Below, in pieces: positions 10,601 to 22,389 of a stretch of 64,000 nucleotides of DNA. This stretch comes from Bugula neritina (Eukaryota; Bryozoa; Gymnolaemata; Cheilostomatida; Bugulidae). The notes below the pieces were generated by a model, which saw only the letters and a list, made by a program, of their open reading frames with translations, had not been told where the DNA came from and ran no database searches. The position numbers and the translations under genes were made by a program. The stretch spans positions 9,104,207-9,168,206 of the forward strand of contig OZ037767.1 of assembly GCA_964035545.1 (NCBI GenBank), read 5' to 3'. Within the stretch, counting starts at the first letter, position 1; each line of letters starts with the position of its first letter.

Positions 10601-13600
10601 CACCCTTACACATTCCCCGGAGGCAGCGGCAATGTGTTTGCAAAGTAAGCAAGTCAATTGAAACTTATTACTCATATAAAGATAAAATTTCTCTTGCAAG
10701 ATATTTCTATTTGCTATTTCAGTATTGTGAGGTGTTTGCAGTCTTAGTGAGGTTTTCACTACTGAGTAAAGTGTGAATACAAATTTCTACTGTAGAAACA
10801 CTCGTCGAGTGGCTGAGGTTTGGATGGACTCGTATAAAGAGAATTACTATAAAGCTGTCCCGTCAGCTAGATATGTTAAATATGGAAAGTAAGTGTTTCG
10901 CAAGATTTCTCTTTACTGTCACATATTACTGCACTGTTGATAGCTCTATCAATCTGCTAGGTAGTTTATTATAGCACCACTTGTTATGGTAGCTACTTAT
11001 ACAGTTTTCAAGTATCATTACAGCTTGGACTTTCAGAGCAATGTGCAGCTTTTTCTCTGTCTGACGATGAAGCAGTAAATTGATATCAATATGATGCATG
11101 ACTTCATAAAATATATTATTTCATGAAAGGTAGTAATGTTGTCACGCCCAACTATAATTGTTAAGAACTTGGTGCTATTATTTTAAAAATATTGCAGGTT
11201 TAAGTGAAATACTCGCATGTATGTTTTAAATGTGTGTCTGAGGATTGGTTGGGTTTAAATGGACTTTTCTCTGTCCACAGCTCCTGTATTTTAGGGGGAT
11301 CTGGTTTATGTACTTTTTGGTTTTTGAATTTCAGTGCCTAGTGAAGCTCATCTTGTTATAATAAGTGTATATCCTCTTCAATTTTTAAGCTTCACTTGTT
11401 TATGAACTTTAGTATTATGGAGAGGAAACAACTTCGAGAGAGGTTGAAATGCCAGCCTTTCCAATGGTACCTGGATACAGTATACCCAGAGTTGAAGTAA
11501 GTTACTTAGTCTCATTACTTAGTCAATCTGCATGTCAACCCAATCCCTTGTCTCCACATAATCCACCAGCTGCCAAATATCACAAATTATTGATTATAAT
11601 CAACATGACTAACACTAATGTAATAATCAAATCCATGCTTCAATATACTATGTAATATATTCTCTAACTTCTACTCAGTACTCACTACATCTGGCCTTTC
11701 ATCAGTTGCCATCCTCGATAGTTGGGCTGGATCAACTGCCAATCTGATAACACATGCTCTTGCGATTATAACATTGAAATCTCCGTTACCCTAAACCTGA
11801 CTTTCTCATTCTACACAGTTCTATATATTCAAATAGCTTCTCGCAAACAAAATTGTGAATGTTCTATGAACCTTGCATTGCAAAGTTGGTCAGAATTAAT
11901 TCTTAATTTAATTAAATTCCAAATTTCTCTAGGATTGGTCACAATTAATTTTCAATTTATGAAAAATGGAAAGAAATTTGCTATAAAAACATTGTACAAT
12001 AAAAACATGAAATGTACAAGTTAAACTGTGGTGAGCAAGAATGAATATTTTCAACTAAGTTCCAAGTCACTACTGTTTAATAGCACTGTTTCAGCGTTAC
12101 ATTTTTAAATGAAGAATAATGTTCAGAAAAATTTCTTCAATGTTGCTACCTGATAAATGCTGTTTGTTTACAACTTGGCATAGGGTTGCTATGACTACCA
12201 TTTGATTTTCTTTCTGTTTTAACATCCCTCAGTTTAGTTTATCAACCCATCTGTGCATAGATAAAGACAATCAACTATATATTTTTTATAACCACTGCTA
12301 CGCATGTCTATTTTAAGATATCATTGCAAACATTGAAATTGCACCAACTTTATTGCTGCCTTTTTGATCTGTCAGACTTATCAGGTGATGATTACTGCTA
12401 ACCTGCTAGTGGCTTACTGTGCGTAGTAGAACTATCAGTGCTAATGTGTTTGTTGGTGATTGGTTTACCCACTGTTTTGTTTGTAGGCTGAAGACTTGAA
12501 GCTGCCTCATCCACCCTACAAACTGCTCATCACCTTATATTATGTTCTATGTGATTGATCACTCGGTCTCTTTCTTAAATTGCCTTTTTTAGTCTATATA
12601 CTTTATATTAGAAGTCAATTACCACATTTCTATTACAAATAATTCTGTGTTTGATATGATTATTAACTCAATTATATAGATCGAACATACATTTGATTTT
12701 AATTGATTTGATTTGCTCCGCTTTACCTTCAAAAATATAGTCATTATTTATTTTAACATTTTACTCCTGGACATGATTTTTTTATTATTTTACTAGCTCT
12801 CATTTTTTGGATATGATTTCAATGATGCCATTAAGGTGCTACAATACTCTTTAGCCATATGTTAATCTATGTTATGCTAAATACATTTACTAAATACTTT
12901 AAAACAGGGCTTGGGCACATTTTATAGGTTATTAAATTGTGTGTGTTTTTTATATTATATATATATACACAATACATTTGTTATAGCCAATTTGGAGTTT
13001 GTTGGTTTTGTTTATCATTTAGAAGTGTAAAGAAATCGCCGTATGTCTAATGAGTAATGCTTTCTGCATACAACATTGAATATATTTCAGTCTGTGATTG
13101 TAGCACCATGTTTAGATACCAGACATACAACCCTACTGGTACTGTTATCATCTCTAATCGATTTCGATTTGTTTTGGTTGTTTTTCAAAAAGTTTAAGTC
13201 AACTCATCTGTAATGGCTGTTCCCTGTTTAAAAAATCTTCTATTTTTCTGTGTAGACGATCTATTCACAGCACAAAGACTGGTAAACTTTCGCCTGATGG
13301 AATGCAGTGCGTACAGATGAGTAGGAGCAGCTTAATCAAGATGGCCGACTGTGATGAAAGTGAGTAACAAAACAGGCTGGCATCACGTAATTGCTGTGTT
13401 TAATGTATGTTATGTTTATATATATACACACACGCGCACGCATATATTTACATATACATATGTATGTGTGCGTTAGTGTGTATACATGTATGCACACACA
13501 TTGCTGTGCTATGTAGGTGACAGCCAGCAGTGGAAATATAACAGTGACTTTCAGCTACGGCAAGGCGACCTCTGCCTGTCTATTGTGGAGGAAGGCGCAG

Positions 13601-14544
13601 CACCTGCAGTACACGCTGATAAATGTGATGAGAATTCAGAGCTGCAGGTAAAATATTTACAGGTGCTATATTCTAGTTACGCAGGCTTGAAGCTCGGGAG
13701 CCGAAAAGTGGCTGTCATTTTGATTTGTAGTAGAACTCTATGCAGGTGGCCGTTTTCTCATTTCTCTGCTTCATTTTTGTCTTCCTTAAAAAATCTTCCA
13801 AAGTAAGTCGAATTAGTTTCAATGTCAGCCAGCACTGTAGCAGTCGTATTGACATGTGGCAAAGCTGGGTGCATTATATGTATAATACAGTTTGCATGGT
13901 AGTATGTTGATGAGAAAGCTGATAGGTGAGAAATGTGTGCAGCTTTTCAAGTCTACTTTATTATAGCTATAATTGATGTAGAGTTAGGCAAAAACCCACG
14001 GAAGTTTATAGTCACTATCCCTGTGAGAACCTCTGTTGGAAAGTGTTTTTTGAAGCAGGCTAAGGACTTATTCATATGTAACACAGACACCATTGTGACT
14101 GAATGCTTTTGTTAACATTACCAATGGTCTTTACTAGGGTTCGAACCTATGGCTTTGTGTTTACTAAGCCATCGCTTTAACCTCTAGACCATGGCTATTC
14201 TCTAGTTGTACATAAAGTTAGTAGATGTGTTTCTATTCTTCCCAATATTTTGTGGTATGTTATCGTTCACTGGTTAACTGGAGGGTAATATCCCTGGAAT
14301 CTCGGGTCCGTGCATATTCATGATGCTCACTACCCTGCTCACTGCTTTTAGTACTAATATCGAAGTGATGTGTATATTGCCCCGCACAATTTGATTGTAG
14401 AAATGGATAGTTGAAATGGACACTGGCTCAGTACGCCATATTGCACTGGATCTGTGCGTCATCAAACTCTCGGCCAATAAGCTTTCTCTTACAGACTGTG
14501 AGATTGAGTCTCGGGAAATTCTATGGTTTTATGTGACAGAGTAA
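4664..14544 (+). CDS. GALNT2-like: Polypeptide N-acetylgalactosaminyltransferase, GALNT2-like
   Basis: Twelve exons give 532 residues: 4664-4768, 6152-6324, 7076-7177, 7338-7405, 8092-8279, 9886-10061, 10414-10644, 10796-10888, 11413-11496, 13256-13359, 13517-13647, 14401-14544. All junctions are GT-AG and in frame. Exon 1 (ATG AGA CGA) encodes a short basic end and a hydrophobic signal anchor, as in a type II Golgi protein. Family motifs follow in order: [36 protein letters not shown], the metal-binding DSH in [31 protein letters not shown] and [16 protein letters not shown]. The C-terminal ricin-type lectin domain is on the last three exons. The enzyme transfers GalNAc from UDP-GalNAc to Ser/Thr to start mucin-type O-glycans. 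Closest resemblance by eye is vertebrate GALNT2/14/16, slightly shorter in the stem. The lectin domain lacks the usual CLD aspartate. Confidence 0.93.
8731..8886 (+). pseudogene. C-terminal zinc-finger stub of a LINE, in a GALNT intron
   Basis: A 51-residue frame (ATG at 8731, TAG at 8884-8886) contains a perfect C2H2 pattern: C-x2-C-x12-H-x3-H in [22 protein letters not shown] finger of the form C..C.R.C.S.IGL.SH...H is characteristic of the extreme C-terminus of many invertebrate non-LTR retrotransposon reverse transcriptases. A stop codon lies in frame at 8719-8721. Simple GA and TACTATTAG repeats follow, as is common for LINE tails. I read it as a 5'-truncated LINE insertion in the intron between 8279 and 9886. 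A tiny independent gene is less likely. Confidence 0.55.
8887..9060. repeat. GA-rich microsatellite
   Basis: Purine tract of (GA)n and GGGAGA units interrupted by a TATTAGTATTAC block. It directly follows the LINE stub and may derive from its tail. Confidence 0.85.
9519..9650. repeat. 26-bp minisatellite, 5 copies
   Basis: Five near-identical units of ATATCCACCACTGCTATTTA plus TATTAT in tandem in a GALNT intron. The first unit has GCTGTT where the others have GCTATT. Confidence 0.9.
9647..9853 (-). mobile_element. SINE-like element, copy 1
   Basis: Shares several blocks with 13988-14206: AGTTTATAGTCACTAT, GGCTAAGGACTTATTCATAT, TTGTGTTTACTA and ACCATGRCT. On the minus strand the shared sequence begins with a degenerate tRNA-like head. 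This copy is more diverged, and its B box is poor (reverse complement of CTCAAACCACG). Confidence 0.6.
10115..10217. repeat. (AGTAT)n microsatellite
   Basis: Tandem AGTATAGTAT units with point changes (AGTACAGTAT, AGTAGAGTAT) in a GALNT intron. Confidence 0.85.
13988..14206 (-). mobile_element. SINE-like element with tRNA-derived head, copy 2
   Basis: Read on the minus strand, about 14195 to 14126 resembles a tRNA. It has an A-box-like TGGTCTAGAGGTTAAAGCG and, about 35 bases on, a perfect B box GGTTCGAACCC. The sequence continues into a body shared with 9647-9853. Because the head is joined to a repeated body and the acceptor stem is not clean, I call it a tRNA-derived SINE, not a tRNA gene. 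It lies in the last GALNT intron. Confidence 0.65.
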
Positions 14545-15743
14545 TACTTTTTAAGTAACAGCTTCTTTAAGTAACACTCTTTTTAGTAGTACTCCATATT
14601 AAGTAACACTACTTAAGTTTTTTAGTTACAACAATATATTTATTTTCGAGGCATATTACTACTTAACATTCTATCAACTCCCCATCACTTTTTTTAGTTT
14701 TCAGCTGTCAAATGTATTGGTTTTTTACTGAACATACTGTCATATAAAATATAAATATTTTGACTCTTAGTTTAGTCATTTCAGCTGTAGTTAGTGTCAT
14801 GAGACGACCTTTTGTGGGTGTCTGTAGCTGGAATACCAGAGTCGTGTTCTCGTCTTAAATCGAAATCCATACTCATTAGATTACAATGGGGCTCTGCAAT
14901 GTATAGGCCTGCTATATTATCGTATCAGCAGCTGTCCAATTCAATCTCATTTATTCACTTTACTCACTAACTTTTACAGAAAGTGGTAATAGTGAAAATA
15001 TTTCCTACCATTAAGTGCTCTCCGATAGATTATGTCATATAAAAATTCAATTGTAAATGTGATAATTGTTTCTTATTGATTTACCATGAAACAATACTAA
15101 ATTATTTACTGGATGAACTATGATTTAGACTATGTGTATGATGTGCATTCGGTATGTATATTGTCACTGTTATGGTGATAGCATTGTCTGGCAACAATAC
15201 CTGTAAATGTGGCTCTTCTGCTTGCTATTGATTTTATACACTCCAACTACACAACTGCATGGGACTACATGAACCATGTATTTAAATTGATACACATTTC
15301 CATGTTGACTTTTCACATCTTCCTTTGAGATGGGGTGGGGGGTCTCCTATGGTTTATTGTTTTCTTTGCTACGAATAAGTTTTACATCTGGTAAGTAAAA
15401 TATGTTTATTTTTACAAAGTAGTAGTGGTGTTGTTCACCTGCAGATAGAATATATAAGTGTTACAAATGTGGTTTTAATTAGCATTTTTTGAGGTAAAAT
15501 GATGAGATTGGTTAACTTTATTTCCCTTGATTTCGTGGAATCAAAGACACAGCAATTCAAATTTCCCTTCACTGGAATGAAACTGATTTTTCTTAAATTC
15601 AGTTGTCAAGCTGATCAACTGGACAATGTCCTACGTACAATCAGCTATGCGCCGTCTACTGTAAGCAACGCAAATACCAGAACTCAGATGCATAATAAAA
15701 GTTTTAAAATATCAAGCAGTGAATAAGGTGTATCACAGTATTA
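14545..15743. other. Spacer between GALNT and sushi receptor 1
   Basis: Holds the 3' flank of GALNT and presumably the promoter and first exon of the next gene. One weak candidate for that exon is 15154-15202. It starts with ATG, encodes MYIVTVMVIALSG-like hydrophobic residues and ends before GTAAAT in the phase needed for the exon at 15984. Nothing else coding is convincing. Confidence 0.4.
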
Positions 15744-15893
15744 TTGAGGTAGGTGCAGTAATGAAGAAATTGAGAAAAGCTTGTGTTCTAAATTAAAAAT
15801 GTAGCAAAAGAATTTCAACCCGCACCCCAAACTAAAATTTAATAATTAAATTGAAGAACTTAAGCTATCTCAATTTCTCCACTATTGCTCCTA
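15744..15893. mobile_element. MITE-like element, copy A
   Basis: About 150 bp whose ends are inverted: AGTAATGAAGAAATTGAG at the left and CTCAATTTCTCCACTATTGCT at the right. A second copy with the same interior landmarks (ATGTAGCAAAAGAA, CGCACCCCAAAC) is at 45415-45585. It has no coding capacity and lies just before the first sushi exon. Confidence 0.65.
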
Positions 15894-15983
15894 AATGGTA
15901 TTATTCTGCAGCAGTTCACAGTTTGACGAATGCAAAGCTTTTGTTTCTATGCCTTGGCTTGTATCTTCATTTCCTCTGTACAG

Positions 15984-18900
15984 CTCAATGTGGGAGTCCA
16001 CAGAGTTTCTCTCATGCTACACCTGAGTCCTCCGACACTTCCTCTCCAGTCGGCACTGAACTGGTTTACCACTGTGATGCTGGTTATGAGTTCGTAACAG
16101 GAAGTAACACACATACAGTAGAATGTTTGGTTGATAATTCGTGGGAAGTTATAACTGACTGCGAGAGTAAGTATGAAGGGCAGTGGTGGGTGCTGGCCTC
16201 ACTTCTCGGGATAATTTGATTATTCACACTTTTTTGCTTGATGACATCATGTGTAGACTTGTTTGCGCTACGAGTAGACTTATACATACTATTTATCACT
16301 GACAGGAGTTTACTGTCCAGTTTTCCCTGGAGATGTAGTCACAGCTCCTAGCAATGCTATTCAGTTTGGGGATGTGGTAGAACTATCTTGCCCAGACATG
16401 AATACGGAGAAACTGGTTGGGGCTAGAATAAATGAGAAGCTTTCTGTGACTTGTACGTCTAATAAAACATGGGATAACTGGGATGGTGAGATCACAGATG
16501 GCTGCCTTCGTAAGTTTAGTGCATATTGGTACATGTATATATCACATAACTGTATTCACACATATATCATAACTGCATGAACATATCTTATGCGTGAGAT
16601 TGAAAATCATTTTATGAGTATGTTATACTACAATGTATTTGTAGAAATGTTGTTATATTAGAACGAAATTAACTTTACTTTCATACTTACAAAATAAGTA
16701 GTATTTTTAAACACATGTCTAACCCATTTGCAATAATATCTATTTGCATTGCGGCTTATTTTTAAGGAGAATGTAATTCTGAATCATTGATATTTTCAAG
16801 TATTGTTTCAATTTAAGGAGCAATCAACTGAATAGTGCAAGAATTCATATCAGCTTGTGGTTTGCAAACATCAAAGTGAATTACAATTTGTAAAACAGAA
16901 AAGTCTGTTTTCATCGCATTTGATACGAGTGTCAGTCTGTACTTTGCAGCCATAGAGTGCGTCAACCCTTTAGACGCTCACTCAGTTGGAGACTCGGCTG
17001 ACACCGCCCGATACACATCTGTTTCCTTCACATGTGATACAGGCTATCTATACTCTGATGGCTCTTCTACAAAGCTGTTCACATGCAATGCAGACGCTGA
17101 ATGGGAAAGTGGAGGAACCACCAGCTGGAGCTGCCTTCGTGAGTTCCACTTCTGTGTTCACAGCTCCATTTCTGACCAGCCAATCTGTTTGTTCTCACTT
17201 AGCTCAAGGCTCAACCAGCTATTAGTTTACCATCTGTTGTAGCTCAAATATGTACGGACCTGCGCAGTATGACTGCCTTGGAGCATGTAACCTTGGAACC
17301 TGACACCAGTCTGGTAGGGGTGGAAGTGACCCTAACCTGCCATACTGGTTATACGTTTCCTGACAGCAGTGTACAAGTGACAGCGTTGTGCTATGGTAAC
17401 CAGACTTGGAACATTCAGCCTGTGGACTGTGAACGTGAGTAGAATATGACAGACCACACTTAAATATGATCTTTTATTTAATACTTTGATTTTACTTTTA
17501 GCAAAAGTTGTATGCATCATGTAGGAGGCTTTATTAACTGTTTGTATATTATGTGTAGATGTGTAGAAATACGTAACTCTATTACAAGTTGTATTCTGCT
17601 GTCACACTCTGATATATAAAGATGCTAAGTGTACTATAAATCACAACATATAATATATCATTGCAGCTAAAATCTGTCCTGAAATATTCAACGTATCAAA
17701 TGCCAACGCCAGTACAACTGACAACTGGTATCCTACTCAAGTTAACTTCACCTGCTTTTCATCCTTCACCTTTCCGGATGGTTCTACAGTCAGATCTACT
17801 CAGTGTAACCAGTATGGGAGATGGTCTGATGTCATCCCTCCTTGTGGTGGTGGGTTGTCCCTACTAGTTACAGTATTAGTTACTATACAGTATTAGTTAA
17901 TATCTAGTATTAGTTACTGTTCAGTATTGGTCACTATCTAGTATTAGTCACTATCTATAAGTATCAGTTACTATACAGTATTAGTCACTATATAATATTA
18001 GTCACTATCCAGTATCAGTTAATATACAGTGTTGTTTTATCATCTCAAACCCTATGTCTTAGCTCGCATTCTAAATTTGTTGATGTCCTATAAATTTGCT
18101 GCCACATCTATAGAATAATTTTGTCTAGCAATGTTGAGTAGTCCATCTTTGCTCTAGCCATTGCTCAAAGTTATTACCAAATAATACAAATCCAATAATT
18201 GTTATTGAATATCTCTATTGCTATTTGTAGCCCTTAACACTGATGGACTTGCTAAGAGTTTGATTTTTAGTAATATTTTTTAGTTCTTGTGTCATTTTAA
18301 GATACTAAATTATGCAAAGAAAACACAGATTGCCAATAAAATTCCTTTAAACTTCAAGAAACTCAAATAACTTTACATGCTCGAAAATCGATACGTGATT
18401 TTTATTTATTATTGTTTTTTAGAAGTTTGCTTAATATATGCAACAACACTTGACTTGCCTACTTTTCATTATCTATGTGCGATGTGTTCCTAAAATTCGA
18501 CCTCATTTCAAACTGGCGCAGTCTTTAAATATTCTTGATTTGCGTAATAAAACATTCAGTACTTCCATTTAGAAACATCATTTCCTGTTCTATTCATGCA
18601 GATACCGTCAAGATCGATAACGGGTTTGAAGAAGTTTCAGTGAATGCCAAAGGAGCTCAGTCGTTTGGCATCGTAGCGCTGTCCATCATTGGAGTCATCA
18701 TTGCCTTGCTCGTAGCTGCTGACGCACTCACTTTTGGCATGCAGATAGCCGTCTTGAAGGTGCGCAGCAGATTTTCTGTCAGAAGTTTACTTGCAAAAGC
18801 TACTAATGTGATTTTACTAATAATAAATTTTGAGATTTCGCTTGAAAGTTTTACACAGAGCTAACTTTTATTGTGTAACTTCAGGAAAATTTGAAGTATT

Positions 18901-20687
18901 GGCAGAAGAAAGATGATGACTTAGTATCTCTGGATGGGGAGGAAATGATGAGAGCCTCAACTGTTAGTTTAGGTAACTTTGTTGAAGTCTGTGGGAGACA
19001 ACTTCTATACAGTTTGATGTGCTATATTTACTGCCCTTCCAAGCTTTGCATTATGCGAATGGATTTTTATAAATTCGGCGTTTGGAAAAATTGCCTGGAA
19101 TAGAACCACAATCATAGGTTCATCTGCAACCAGGAATTCATCCATAAGAGCGTCTATTCACATAATGTGAAGTAATGGACAGCAGTTATTGTGGCTATAT
19201 AATATATTAACTGGGATAAATCGTGCTCAGTAAATTTTACATTGTTGTTTAGGAAGTTTTATTTTGATCTATCTTTATAAATTATTATATAATAATATTT
19301 TTTCTTCGGTTGGCCATTGACTATAAAAATTCAGTCCCTTTCAGTATATTTAAGGTTACAAATACACAATAAGTTCAGAGTGTTTATGCAGTGTATAGTT
19401 TTTGCCTAAGTTTGATATCTTCAAAATACTTGAATATTTTATACATGAAAGGGAAACATTGATCTGGATCTAGTATAATATGTATAGAGTAAACAAATAA
19501 TAAGCTTATTGCTTGTTCTTTGAAGGAAGAGGTAGGATTACTCCTGCTGCCAGTACTGTAGACCTTCAGTATCCGGAGAAGTTTACGAGAGACAACAAGT
19601 TATCTAACCCAGTGCAGGAAGTAGAGATTGTGAATGAAGAGAGACTCGACACGGAAGTAGTAGGAAAGAAGAACCTGATACCTCGAACAAGGTAAGCTCC
19701 TTCGATATACTTTGCTATTTGTACACTCGGGTAATACTTCTTTTTTGTTTATTATACAGTAATGCATTATTATAAGTTTATAATATTCCAAGTTGATATC
19801 TGAAAACATTTAGGTTTCTTGTCTTACATTTGAATTTGCTACTTATTTACAAGTTCCTATAAGTTACTACAATTAAGCTGTAAATAATATGTCTGCTGTT
19901 CCTGTAAAGTTACATCAGTCAAAAAATACACTCTATCATATTTTATTACATAAGAAGAATGTGTTTAAAAATAAATTTCAGCAAAGTTTTTTTAGTAAAA
20001 GTCTTGTGAAACATTTGTCTTATAGATTATGAAGTTAAGTATCTATTGTGTTTATTTAGATGTAAAAATGAACAATTGAACAGCTGGCAACTTAATGTTT
20101 TATTAAGTTATATCTTTAATAGTGAGCTGTGGTTACAAGCACCTAGTAGTTATCTGTTCTTTGTCTACGCAGATGTAGAAAGCTCATATTTAAAGCTGCA
20201 CTAATTGTAAAGCACTGTACTATGTCACAACTAAACAATGGTGTTGAAACTCATGTTTTCTTATTTTTAAATAATTTAGATTTTTTTCAATAGAAATATT
20301 TGGTTATATAAGTGTCATCCATGATGATGAAAATTACCATATTAGGTATTAACACTCACTACCAGTAAATAAGAGCAATAAAAACACAGATGCTTCTGGT
20401 GTAGGTTCTAATACAAGCTCATAGTTAAATATTATACAGTTAGTACAGTTTGTAACTTTTAAGCCACTTGATGAAGAGTGCCTTGATATACTATTAAGAT
20501 CTTTTTATAACAGAATAAAATCAGCCAAGGTATTGTAAAGAACAATGTTGTATATAGCTCCATTTCTGTGCAGTAACCACACTTGGCTCTGTTGTCTTGT
20601 ATCACGTGTTTAGCTGCAATAATGCTTTCTGACCTGCAGGTATATGTCTGAGGTATGCCTGTGAGAGGTTGAGATTATGTAACTACG

Positions 20688-20777
<90 letters not shown>

Positions 20778-22064
20778 CTAGTGTAAAACGTTATTGTCTC
20801 TCAGCATACTTGGTGCTTTACCTGCAGTCATTAAATTTAGGCTATAGTATAAATGAAACTGTTGGAATATTTAATACAATAAACAAAGGATTTGAACAGC
20901 GTCTGCATGTATTTTAATATTCTGACTTATCCCAACACTGTAGTAACTGTAAATAGGACGCTCTGTTTATTCAGGACTTGCATGTATCACATTATCTACA
21001 GAGTGACTTTTTATTCCATACTTGTTCTAGTATTTAAAACACTTTTCTGTAAAAAATTTATATGATTGGTCTTTGGAGTTGGACACTGTTAACCGGTAAA
21101 CTATCATACAAATGTTTAGACTGAGTTTTGTCGTAAGAGTGGTGATAGAGTATTTTCATACAGCAACTGGTATACAGTATTTAGTAGGTACAGCTGCTGT
21201 CCACAGTTAAGCTGTCGCTGTCAAAACTTTGTTGGGTTGAGTCCTAGAGTAATGCATTGATACAGTTTTTTTTAATTTTGAAAATGATAAAATATAACTA
21301 ACGTCACTGCTTTCATATAATGTTATAATGAGCTTAATGCTTTATATATTGTGCACCCTAGACTGCTTTCTTGTTGTCTACACTTATATAATATACTCAT
21401 ATAACAGCAGTGTGTTCTACTGGCATGTATTATATTATTTTACTGGCATGTATTTCAGGTTAACATCAGCCAAAACAGACCTGCAGAAGGCAGTACAGTC
21501 CGCCTTAACTGTCCAGTCAGTGAAGAAGAAAATGACAACTATTGTGAGGAAACTCAACTTTAACACCACAGCTCTGCCGTTGGGAGCTAACAACTATGGT
21601 CACAACACAAGTACGAGTTTTTGATAACAAAACCAGAATATATGGACTATTAACTTTTGGTGAAAACCTGAACAAATCAAAATTATACTGATTGTCTTAT
21701 AGTGTGATGAGTTTCATGGTTTTGCTTTGATTAGCTGGCTCACCATTTGTAACACTGCCATTATAAACAATTTCTAGTTTTTATTTCCTTCGTAACTTTC
21801 TCCTGTTCTAATGCTGTAGTCACATGTGCATTGCTTTGCTTCATTGTGGCTTTTGATAAAATAGTTTATTAGGAAACTGTAAATAGCAATAGTTTAAACT
21901 TCATCTTTTTTGTGGCATGTTTTTATTATATAGCTTTTTACTTATTTAATTTTCTGTGGTGATTTTAGTCCTTCTATTTGTTTACAGACGTGAGACCTCC
22001 ATCACCGCTAAAGGAAGACGACTCTGATTCTGAATATTATTCAGATGACTCAGATGAAGATTAG
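15984..22064 (+). CDS. Sushi-domain receptor 1 (five CCP domains, one TM), 5' exon unresolved
   Basis: Ten exons: 15984-16166, 16306-16509, 16950-17138, 17243-17434, 17667-17849, 18602-18759, 18885-18972, 19526-19691, 21459-21610, 21988-22064 (stop TAG). The first five are each one sushi/CCP domain with four cysteines and a tryptophan, all phase 1-1. Exon six carries a transmembrane helix (FGIVALSIIGVIIALLVAA). The cytoplasmic tail has TPAASTVDL, LPLGANNYG, RPPSP and an acidic Ser/Asp-rich end. From 15984 this gives 529 residues. The signal peptide exon is unsettled; 15154-15202 is a phase-compatible candidate. I see no recognised signalling domain. CCP domains usually bind proteins or glycans outside the cell, so a cell-surface adhesion or recognition receptor is inferred. 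Sequon-like NKT, NQT, NAS and NFT suggest N-glycosylation. It is paralogous exon by exon to the gene at 24144-30823. Confidence 0.88.
17862..18035. repeat. Degenerate minisatellite in a receptor 1 intron
   Basis: About ten imperfect units of 16-18 bp built from CAGTATTAGTTACTATA, starting about 10 bp after the donor of the fifth sushi exon. Confidence 0.8.
20688..20775. repeat. (TA)n microsatellite
   Basis: Pure TA run of about 85 bp in the intron between 19691 and 21459. The apparent frame of alternating Ile/Tyr over it is an artefact. Confidence 0.95.
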
Positions 22065-22069
22065 CTTCC

Positions 22070-22198
22070 ACCTGTCTCAAGTCGTTCTTAAGTCGGTTTC
22101 AAGTCTGTCTCAACCTGTCTCAAGTCTGTCTCAAGTCTGCCTCAAGCCTATCTCAAGTCTTTCTCAACTCTGTTTCAACTCTGTCTCAACTCTACCTG
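22070..22198 (+). repeat. Tandem CTGTCTCAAGT repeats in the 3' UTR of receptor 1
   Basis: About a dozen imperfect 10-11 bp units (CTGTCTCAAGT, CTGCCTCAAGC, CTGTTTCAACT) begin within about ten bases of the stop codon. They lie inside the inferred 3' untranslated region. Confidence 0.8.
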
Positions 22199-22383
22199 TT
22201 TTGTTATATATTTATTTCTCCATATTTTCATCTGCATTCATCAATTTGTTGTCTAACTGTCTCCATGTAGAACTTCTCTCTCTCCCAGCACTCCTTCTGT
22301 GTCTGCATATACGTACTGTTACTCCTTTGTCTGTTGTATGGTAGTTTATATTACACCTACCTTCTTCCAGTTATATTGGACTC

Positions 22384-22389
22384 AATAAA
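22384..22389 (+). terminator. Poly(A) signal of receptor 1
   Basis: AATAAA about 320 bases after the stop codon, the first canonical hexamer downstream of the gene on this strand. Confidence 0.5.

Noticed and set aside
12488-12560. A possible extra GALNT exon after GTTTGTAG
   Set aside because: Joining it to the exon ending at 11496 gives a stop, while splicing 11496 directly to 13256 restores the lectin domain in frame at the right spacing.
14126-14195. Minus-strand tRNA gene
   Set aside because: The B box is perfect, but there is no clean acceptor stem and the sequence is part of a longer repeat also found at 9647-9853.
15851-15983. Open frame leading into the first sushi exon with a hydrophobic stretch
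   Set aside because: It has no ATG, runs through the MITE end, and a good acceptor (CTCTGTACAG) precedes 15984 at the same phase as in receptor 2.
20669-20917. Frame of alternating Ile/Tyr
   Set aside because: It is a translation of a (TA)n microsatellite.
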